A stretch of DNA of 64,000 nt from CAZCEC01 sp964497615 (lineage in GTDB: Bacteria; Chloroflexota; Anaerolineae; Anaerolineales; UBA6663): the NCBI GenBank assembly GCA_964497615.1, contig CAZCEC010000003.1, positions 1 through 64,000 on the forward strand, given 5' to 3'. Made by a program: the position numbers and the translations under genes. Shown piece after piece: positions 59,339-64,000 of this stretch (positions are counted from its first letter, which is position 1; each line of letters starts with the position of its first letter). The notes below the pieces were generated by a model. It was given only the letters and a program-made list of their open reading frames with translations, was not told the origin of the DNA and made no database searches.

Positions 59339-60744
59339 TCGAGGGCGCGGCGCAGCCAGGCCAGCGCCTCCGCCCGGTCCGCCACCTCGCCCGCCGCCTG
59401 GGCCTCGTACAAGGCTTTGAGCAGCTTGCCCAGGCGCGGCCCCGCGGGCATACCAACTTCGCGCATGACATCATCGCCGGTCATGAGCGGGACCGGCCGG
59501 ACAGCTTCTTCCGGCGTCTCGAAGTAGGCGCGCAGTAGTGCTGACGCCGCATCCAAGCGTTGATTCCAAAGCTCGGTGGGCGCGGGGCCCGTGAACCGCG
59601 CCAGGTAGCTTGCCAGGGAAAGCAGCACGCCCTCGATGCCGGCTGCACCAGATGCCTCGAAGTAGCGAAAGATAGCGCGGCGCGTGAGAGGGGTGGCGCT
59701 CCCCAACTCCTCGGCCAAGGCCTGATACGCTGCCGCGCCAGCCAGCATGGCCGCCGCACGGCGGCCCTCTTCCTGGCTCAGTCGCAGGCCAGCCGCAGTC
59801 TCACGCGCGGTCGCCTGTTGTTCTGCCTGGCCCCCTGGCAGGTCGTGCAGCAGTGCTGCGAACATGGTCAGCCATCTTGCTGGCCGGTCGTCGCTAATCA
59901 CGCTGTTGAGGTGGGCTGCCAGCGCGGCGCGGTGACGGCCTAACCGGACAGATACCAGCCCGAGCGTCAAGTCGGAGGCGGCGTCGACGTCGTGAATCGG
60001 GTGCAGCACCGTCAGCAGGTCATCCAACCGCGTGATCGTTGCCAGGGTGTGCTCCCAGGCTTCGCTGGGCAGTGCCGCAACGGGCGGCACAAGGTGCGCC
60101 AGCAGCTCGAGAGAAGCCAGCGCGCGAATGGCCGCTGCGGCGCGTGGGCCCAGGAGGCAGCGCACTAGCTCGTCGCGCCGCCGCTCGGATGCCGCCTGTC
60201 CCAGGCGGCGCCCGGCTTCGCGGGTGGACTGGCGTGTGGCCGGGTCAAGACGGTAACCCAATTGCGCCGCAAAGCGCACAGCCCGGATGGCCCGCACGGG
60301 ATCATCCGCGAGGGATGTGGGGCCACAGGCGCGCACGACCTTGGCGCGTAGGTCGGCCTGTCCGCCCAACGGGTCAATGATAATGTCAGGGACAGCGAGA
60401 TCGAGAGCCATGGCATTAATCGTGAAGTCGCGCGCCGCAAGGTCGGCCGTCAAGTCGGCGCCGCGCTGCTGGGCAAAGTCCAGCGTCAGCCGCATGTCGT
60501 TGTCCACCACCACGACGCGGCCAACACCACGGGTGTCATCGAGGGGGTAGTAGGCGCCGCCGAGCCGGTCGGCCACGACCCGGGCGATCGGGCGCCCGTC
60601 CCCGGCCAGCACGAAGTCCAGGTCACGGACGCGCCGCCTGAGCAGCGCGTCGCGCACGGCGCCGCCAACAAGGTACAACCGCACGGCTGCCGGGGCAGCT
60701 TCACGAATCTTGGAAACGACAGGGGGCAATTCGAGGGCAGTCAT
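59329..60744 (-). CDS. CCA-adding tRNA nucleotidyltransferase with HD domain
   Basis: 471 residues from ATG 60744 (GTG 60759 is an alternative). Class II nucleotidyltransferase head: YLVGGAVRDALLRRRVRDLDFVLAGDG in parts (G-G-x-V-R-D and D-x-D), AARDFTINAMALDL, then RRDELVRCLLG and an HD-like domain (AALLHDLPGG) in the C-terminal half. It adds or repairs the tRNA 3' CCA; tRNA-Lys here lacks an encoded CCA. Poly(A) polymerase activity cannot be excluded by sequence. Confidence 0.92.
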   Translation of the reverse strand: MTALELPPVVSKIREAAPAAVRLYLVGGAVRDALLRRRVRDLDFVLAGDGRPIARVVADRLGGAYYPLDDTRGVGRVVVVDNDMRLTLDFAQQRGADLTADLAARDFTINAMALDLAVPDIIIDPLGGQADLRAKVVRACGPTSLADDPVRAIRAVRFAAQLGYRLDPATRQSTREAGRRLGQAASERRRDELVRCLLGPRAAAAIRALASLELLAHLVPPVAALPSEAWEHTLATITRLDDLLTVLHPIHDVDAASDLTLGLVSVRLGRHRAALAAHLNSVISDDRPARWLTMFAALLHDLPGGQAEQQATARETAAGLRLSQEEGRRAAAMLAGAAAYQALAEELGSATPLTRRAIFRYFEASGAAGIEGVLLSLASYLARFTGPAPTELWNQRLDAASALLRAYFETPEEAVRPVPLMTGDDVMREVGMPAGPRLGKLLKALYEAQAAGEVADRAEALAWLRRALDQG

Positions 60745-60799
60745 AGCCTCTGCCAGCACGGTTCGCCAAAACCGAAAGGACCGCCGCCGAACTGAAGGC

Positions 60800-61360
60800 C
60801 TAGGCAGCGGGCGGGCCTGCCGCTTCGGGCTTCACCACACCCACAAACGGCAGATTGCGGTGCAGTTCGTCCAGGTCCAACCCATAGCCGAAGACGTACT
60901 TGTTGGGGATGTCGAAACCAACGTAGTGGATGGGGACGGGCACTTCGCGGCGCTCGCTCTTGTCGAGGAGGGTGCAGATCTTTAGCGAGGCCGGCCGCCG
61001 TGTGTTGAGCAGTTCCAGGACGGCCGCGATGGTGTGTCCGGTGTCCACGATGTCTTCCACCACCAGCACATGCCGGCCTTCGATGCTTTGGTTGAGGTCG
61101 AGTGAAATGCGCACCTCGCCGGACGACTGGCGCACCCCGACGCCATAGGATGAAATCGCCATGAAGTCGATGGTGTGCGGGATGGAGATGCGGCGCATGA
61201 GGTCGGTCAGGAACATGACCCCGCCGCGCAGAATGCAGATCAACAGCAAGTCGAGGCCGGCATAGTCGGCGCTGATCTCGGCGCCCAACTCGGCCACCCG
61301 TGCCTGGAGCCGGTCTTCCGGCACCAGGACTTCACCCAGCACGGTCCGATAGTCGTTCAT
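60800..61360 (-). CDS. hpt: Hypoxanthine phosphoribosyltransferase
   Basis: 186 residues. PRPP-binding motif VLVVEDIVDTGHTI near residue 100; ICILRGGVMFLTDL and ISSYGVGVRQSSGEVRI are the flexible and PPi loops; VGFDIPNKYVFGYGLD is the C-terminal purine-binding part. It salvages hypoxanthine and guanine to IMP and GMP. The C-terminal KPEAAGPPAA is a disordered tail. The start overlaps the tdk stop by 4 nt. Confidence 0.96.
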   Translation of the reverse strand: MNDYRTVLGEVLVPEDRLQARVAELGAEISADYAGLDLLLICILRGGVMFLTDLMRRISIPHTIDFMAISSYGVGVRQSSGEVRISLDLNQSIEGRHVLVVEDIVDTGHTIAAVLELLNTRRPASLKICTLLDKSERREVPVPIHYVGFDIPNKYVFGYGLDLDELHRNLPFVGVVKPEAAGPPAA

Positions 61361-61941
61361 GGTTGGGCGCCTCGGCGCGGCACGCTGTGATGTTCGCGGC
61401 AGCGGGCTTCGTACAATTCGCTGGCGCCCACCACCACCACCGGATCATCGAACCAGGCCGGCTGATCATTGATCAAGCGCTGGGTGCGCGAGGCCTCGCC
61501 GCCGCATACCGCGCAAATCGCGTGCAGCTTGTCAACGTGCTCGGCCAGGGCCATGAGTTGGGGCATCGGTCCAAATGGATCGCCGCGGAAGTCCTGATCC
61601 AGGCCGGCGACGATCACCCGCACACCGCGGACCGCCAGGCGCTGGCAGAGGTCGCCCACTTCTGGCTCAAAGAACTGGGCCTCGTCAATGGCCACGACGG
61701 TAGTCTCAGGCTGCACCAGCGGTTCGATATCGGCAGCGCGCTGCACCGGGGTGGCCTCGAACTCGCTGCCGGCGTGCGAGGTGACTTTCTCCACGGCATA
61801 GCGGTTGTCAATGGCGGGCTTGAATACCTGGACCGATTGGCGCGCGATGCGGGCGCGGCGCAGCCGGCGGATCAACTCGTCGGTTTTGCCGCTGAACATC
61901 GAGCCAGTGATGACCTCGATTGAGCCATTGGTATGTCGCAT
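61357..61941 (-). CDS. tdk: Thymidine kinase
   Basis: 194 residues from ATG 61941, which fits the family start (MRHTNGSIEVITGSMFSGKT in part). P-loop GSMFSGKT, VVAIDEAQFFEP (catalytic Glu in D-E-A-Q-F), GLDQDFRGDPFGPMPQLMALAE (lasso region, in parts), and zinc site CAVCGGEA plus C-R-E-H near the end. It phosphorylates thymidine in DNA precursor salvage. Operon with hpt. Confidence 0.96.
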   Translation of the reverse strand: MRHTNGSIEVITGSMFSGKTDELIRRLRRARIARQSVQVFKPAIDNRYAVEKVTSHAGSEFEATPVQRAADIEPLVQPETTVVAIDEAQFFEPEVGDLCQRLAVRGVRVIVAGLDQDFRGDPFGPMPQLMALAEHVDKLHAICAVCGGEASRTQRLINDQPAWFDDPVVVVGASELYEARCREHHSVPRRGAQP

Positions 61942-62036
61942 GCATGCACTCGGCGGGGTAAGAGATGGGTGGCCCGCTGCCGGGCGGACACGCAATCTTA
62001 TAACGCAGGTCGAGCGTTCCTGCAAATGGCGGACAA

Positions 62037-62082
62037 CCGAAAAAGACGCGGGCCAGTCACCGGTGAGGCGTGACTGGCCCGC
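62037..62082 (-). terminator. Intrinsic terminator after the L31 gene
   Basis: A perfect 13-bp stem: GCGGGCCAGTCAC (62048-62060) with its complement at 62070-62082, 9-nt loop, followed on the minus strand by GTCTTTTTCGG. Confidence 0.88.
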
Positions 62083-62112
62083 GAGGCAGTGGCAGGGTCC
62101 AAGACGGTCCGC

Positions 62113-62595
62113 TTATTCGGCCGGCGCGGCCTCCGGCTCGGGAGTCTCTTCCAAGAAGCCGCGCGCGCGCAGGCGCTTCTTCAGGTCGATCAGGCTCTTG
62201 CGGCCAAAGCCATCCAGGGCCAAGAAGGAATCCTCACCCTGCGCCTTCAGCCGGTCGAGGACATCGGCGACCGTGTGCAGGGCCGCGTTGGTCAGAGCGT
62301 TCTCAGCGCGGGCGCCCAACTCCAGGCTGGCAATCGGCTGATCGGGCGAAGCCTTGACGACCTCGCGCGCCTGGGCCTGGGCCCGGAACTGGTCGCGGAT
62401 TTCCAGCTTCTTGTAGAAGCGGTCCACCTGGCCCTCGGTGTCCACCATGCGCTGCTCACCCGTATAGAAGGGGTGGCACTGCGAGCACATGTCGGTGTGG
62501 ATGACTTCCTTAGTCGAGCCGGTGGTCCAGGTGTTGCCGCACGAGCAAATGACCTTGGCGTTCTCAAAGTACTTTGGGTGAATACCAGTCTTCAT
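62113..62595 (-). CDS. rpmE: Ribosomal protein bL31 fused to an RpoA-CTD-like HhH domain
   Basis: 160 residues, twice the usual length. Residues 1-75 are a C+ type bL31 (MKTGIHPKYFENAKVICSCG in part; Cys17, Cys19, Cys37, Cys40 for zinc; HPFYTG and VDRFYKK). After a short linker, residues 88-147 (ASLELGARAENALTNAALHTVADVL, and GFGRKSLIDLKKRL, in parts) closely follow the C-terminal domain of RNA polymerase alpha, including the L-x-L-x2-R-x2-N-x-L start and G-F-G-R-K-S-L. An acidic tail ends the protein. Lies downstream of rpmA with a 117-nt gap. Role of the added domain is unknown. Confidence 0.9.
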   Translation of the reverse strand: MKTGIHPKYFENAKVICSCGNTWTTGSTKEVIHTDMCSQCHPFYTGEQRMVDTEGQVDRFYKKLEIRDQFRAQAQAREVVKASPDQPIASLELGARAENALTNAALHTVADVLDRLKAQGEDSFLALDGFGRKSLIDLKKRLRARGFLEETPEPEAAPAE

Positions 62596-62635
62596 GGTGT
62601 CCTCTGCCCCTGGCGAGCCCGGAACGTTCCGTCGA

Positions 62636-62666
62636 CGGCGTGATCCTGGGGCCGGGAATCACGCCG
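62636..62666 (-). promoter_or_regulatory. Hairpin in the L27-L31 gap
   Basis: CGGCGTGAT (62636-62644) pairs with ATCACGCCG (62658-62666), 9 bp, 13-nt loop, no T-run. It lies 41 nt before the L31 start and may be a leader element or partial terminator. Confidence 0.45.
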
Positions 62667-62712
62667 CTCGGGGGAACATGGGCGGCAAAAGTCGCGCTGA
62701 TCCAAGGCGGCG

Positions 62713-63009
62713 TCAGGCCGCGGCGGGTTCATCGGCAGCCGGGGCGGCGGGCGCCTCCGGCATGATGACGCTGACGCGCTTGCGTCCATCGGGCATGCGC
62801 TCGAACGTCACCTGACCGGCTGCGATTGCGTACAGGGTGTCATCGCGGCCGAGACGCACGTTGCGCCCGGGATGAATGTGCGTGCCGCGCTGCCGGGCAA
62901 TGATATGGCCGGAGCGCACCCATTCGCCGCCGTACTTTTTGACGCCCAGGCGCTGCGAGTTGCTGTCGCGGCCGTTGCGGCTGGAGCCGCCGCCTTTCTT
63001 GTGTGCCAT
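62713..63009 (-). CDS. rpmA: 50S ribosomal protein bL27
   Basis: 98 residues. Starts MAHKKGGGSSRNGRDSNSQR in part, the typical uncleaved bL27 N-terminus, then LGVKKYGGEWVRSGHIIARQ and THIHPGRNVRLGRDDTLYA. Ends with an Ala/Pro/Glu-rich tail. It follows rplU by 10 nt, the usual L21-L27 pair. Confidence 0.97.
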   Translation of the reverse strand: MAHKKGGGSSRNGRDSNSQRLGVKKYGGEWVRSGHIIARQRGTHIHPGRNVRLGRDDTLYAIAAGQVTFERMPDGRKRVSVIMPEAPAAPAADEPAAA

Positions 63010-63019
63010 GGTTCTGTGC

Positions 63020-63334
63020 CTACCCTTCGATGGATGTAACTTGCAGCCGAGTGTACTTCTGACGATGGCCGCGCTTCCGGCGCTGGCGTTCCTTGGCCTT
63101 GTAGCGGAAGGCGATGACTTTGGGGCCCTTCACCTCGCCGATGACGGTGGCGGTGACCTTGGCCCCGCTGACGTTGGGAGTCCCGATGGTGACGGCGCCG
63201 TCGTTGGCCACCAGCAGCACATCCTCGATGACGTGCTCGGCGCCAGCTTCCACCGGGAGGAGGTCCACCTCGATGGCGGCGCCCTCCACACAGCGGTACT
63301 GCTTGTTGCCACTACGGATAATGGCGTACTTCAT
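63020..63334 (-). CDS. rplU: 50S ribosomal protein bL21
   Basis: 104 residues from ATG 63334, with GGAG 6-10 nt upstream. MKYAIIRSGNKQYRCVEG is the standard start; VEGAAIEVDLLP, PKVIAFRYKAKERQRRKRGHRQ and YTRLQVTSIEG complete the family pattern (in parts). First gene of the L21-L27-L31 unit. Confidence 0.97.
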   Translation of the reverse strand: MKYAIIRSGNKQYRCVEGAAIEVDLLPVEAGAEHVIEDVLLVANDGAVTIGTPNVSGAKVTATVIGEVKGPKVIAFRYKAKERQRRKRGHRQKYTRLQVTSIEG

Positions 63335-63484
63335 ATTAGCTCCAATCCTCGCTTCACCGCCGGGGCCAGGGCCGGTAAGGGCAGGGCGCAAGCGCCGCGA
63401 ATGGCCACGACGGGGAAGACTGGCTAGATGGCCGTCCATCCACACTCTGACGGCAACATGCCCCGGACATCCGCCGGGGCAGCG
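63335..63484 (-). promoter_or_regulatory. Structured 5' leader of the L21-L27 operon
   Basis: The promoter gives a leader of about 150 nt before rplU. Its 5' end carries a strong hairpin, TGCCCCGG (63459-63466) with CCGGGGCA (63474-63481) and a 7-nt loop, followed by other GC-rich pairings including GGCG-CAAG-CGCC. L21 leaders with autoregulatory function are known in some bacteria; whether this one acts so is inference. Confidence 0.45.
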
Positions 63485-63490
63485 AGTTGG

Positions 63491-63518
63491 ATTATATCAG
63501 ACGAAACAAGGGTGTCAA
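63491..63518 (-). promoter_or_regulatory. Consensus promoter of the L21-L27 operon
   Basis: On the minus strand a perfect TTGACA (63518-63513), 16-bp spacer, perfect TATAAT (63496-63491). Confidence 0.85.
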
Positions 63519-63546
63519 GGCAGCCATTGCACTGATCTAATGGTCG

Positions 63547-63576
63547 TTGACGCCCAATTGCGCCTCATGGTACAAT
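63547..63576 (+). promoter_or_regulatory. Promoter of tRNA-Glu
   Basis: TTGACG (63547-63552), 18-bp spacer, TACAAT (63571-63576), ending 17 nt before the tRNA. Confidence 0.7.
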
Positions 63577-63593
63577 GCCCGCCGGTGTCCCCC

Positions 63594-63669
63594 GCCCCTA
63601 TCGTCTAGTGGCCCAGGACGTGGCCCTCTCAAGGCCAAAACCGGGGTTCGAGTCCCCGTAGGGGCACCA
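63594..63669 (+). tRNA. tRNA-Glu (anticodon CTC)
   Basis: Acceptor GCCCCTA pairs with TAGGGGC, anticodon stem TGGCC/GGCCA with loop CTCTCAA giving anticodon CTC, T arm CGGGG-TTCGAGT-CCCCG. Discriminator A63666 is followed by CCA at 63667-63669, so unlike tRNA-Lys the CCA appears to be encoded. Confidence 0.95.
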
Positions 63670-63670
63670 T

Positions 63671-63716
63671 CAGCCGGCCGAGCGTGAAACCGATCATGCT
63701 CGGCCGGCTGTATTTT
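63671..63716 (+). terminator. Intrinsic terminator after tRNA-Glu
   Basis: CAGCCGGCCGAGC (63671-63683) pairs with its complement at 63698-63710; the inner GTGA/TCAT adds four more pairs. TATTTT follows. Confidence 0.88.
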
Positions 63717-63757
63717 CGGCCTACCCCACGGCTTGCCTACGACCTCCGGGCAAACCG

Positions 63758-64000
63758 TCACTCTACCTGCGGACCGGCCGCTCTTGCGCCGCAAACGCTG
63801 TCGATCTTACGTCGCACCCAGCCCTCGAGGTCATTCAAAATCGGGTCGGCGCCCACGGCTTGGGCGGCGATGTGGAGCAATTTCTGGATGGACATTGCTC
63901 GAAATGCGACGCTGGCCGGGTCCACGCGATTCCGCAGCCATTGCCAATCGGCGCCATGTATGCGCTGGGCCATGGCCAACCCGGGGCCGTCGGCAAAGGC
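63758..64000 (-). CDS. C-terminal part of an unrecognised protein, 5' part outside window
   Basis: The frame is open from the right edge to a stop at 63758 (80 residues). Visible text: AMAQRIHGADWQWLRNRVDPASV, MSIQKLLHIAAQAVGAD, NDLEGWVRRKIDSVCGARAAG (in parts). It is not recognised as a known family, and the start is not visible. Amphipathic helices dominate. It could be a real gene end or a chance frame. Confidence 0.35.
   Translation of the reverse strand, partial: AFADGPGLAMAQRIHGADWQWLRNRVDPASVAFRAMSIQKLLHIAAQAVGADPILNDLEGWVRRKIDSVCGARAAGPQVE

Noticed and set aside
1..64000. CRISPR array, prophage, integrase or rRNA operon
   Set aside because: No regularly spaced repeats, no phage structural or recombinase genes and no rRNA signatures were seen on either strand.

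Overview
The window is 64 kb of a GC-rich bacterial chromosome (scaffold with two 10-N gaps). The most likely source is a member of the Chloroflexota, probably Anaerolineae-like. This is an inference from family content: BTAD/NB-ARC/TPR regulators, a DipZ-like thioredoxin protein, an F420-type luciferase-like oxidoreductase, a secreted FG-GAP protein ending in a YLPVVLR tail, a PTR1-like SDR, a ComB-like phosphatase and a chimeric ribosomal protein L31. No rRNA, transposase, prophage or CRISPR array is visible. Two tRNA genes (Lys-CTT, Glu-CTC) and several clear promoters and intrinsic terminators are present.

Layout. 1-6.7 kb (minus): an operon with two MoeA-type proteins around a zinc-ribbon/NHL membrane protein, plus a UbiA prenyltransferase, a RmlC-like cupin, two DinB-like proteins and a pteridine-reductase-like SDR. 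6.8-14.8 kb: L,D-transpeptidase with three LysM domains, proline dehydrogenase, thioredoxin-like protein, solute-binding lipoprotein, DUF255 thioredoxin-domain protein, FG-GAP surface protein. 14.8-18 kb: a retron-like element (structured RNA bounded by a perfect 14-bp inverted repeat, followed by a retron-type reverse transcriptase), translationally coupled to the translation factor EttA and a DUF5946 protein. 18.1-19.6 kb: a tiny gene with a lasso-peptide-type leader but almost no core, enclosed in a 23-nt inverted repeat, followed by an NTP_transf_5 protein of the kind seen in lasso clusters. 19.6-26.8 kb: CitE-like lyase and MaoC hydratase, LLM oxidoreductase, esterase, and a 1240-residue GGDEF/double-ATPase/TPR protein.

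26.7-35.4 kb is a complete phosphate regulon: PhoB/PhoR-like pair, PstSCAB, an HD-domain protein and PhoU. Four promoters share an 11-bp direct-repeat element exactly 10 bp upstream of the -10 box, which I propose is this organism's PHO box. 35.4-50.6 kb (plus) starts with glgC and then a long collinear operon: subtilase with a glycogen-binding-type C-terminal domain, an esterase, three ATP-grasp proteins, a GCS2 carboxylate-amine ligase, a heterodimeric ABC exporter, DinB, MBL-fold hydrolase and the two aconitase-X subunits. This looks like an uncharacterised amidoligase pathway that makes, trims and exports a small peptide-like product.

50.5-58.1 kb (minus): lectin-like protein, SPFH protein, an ECF sigma factor with a beta-propeller anti-sigma factor, and a BTAD regulator. 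58.1-64 kb: ComB-like phosphatase, tRNA-Lys, CCA-adding enzyme, hypoxanthine phosphoribosyltransferase, thymidine kinase, ribosomal proteins L31 (fused to an RpoA-CTD-like domain), L27 and L21, and tRNA-Glu.

Strongest candidates for something new: the retron-like locus, the ATP-grasp/GCS2/subtilase/ABC operon, the core-less lasso-leader gene, and the inferred PHO box.
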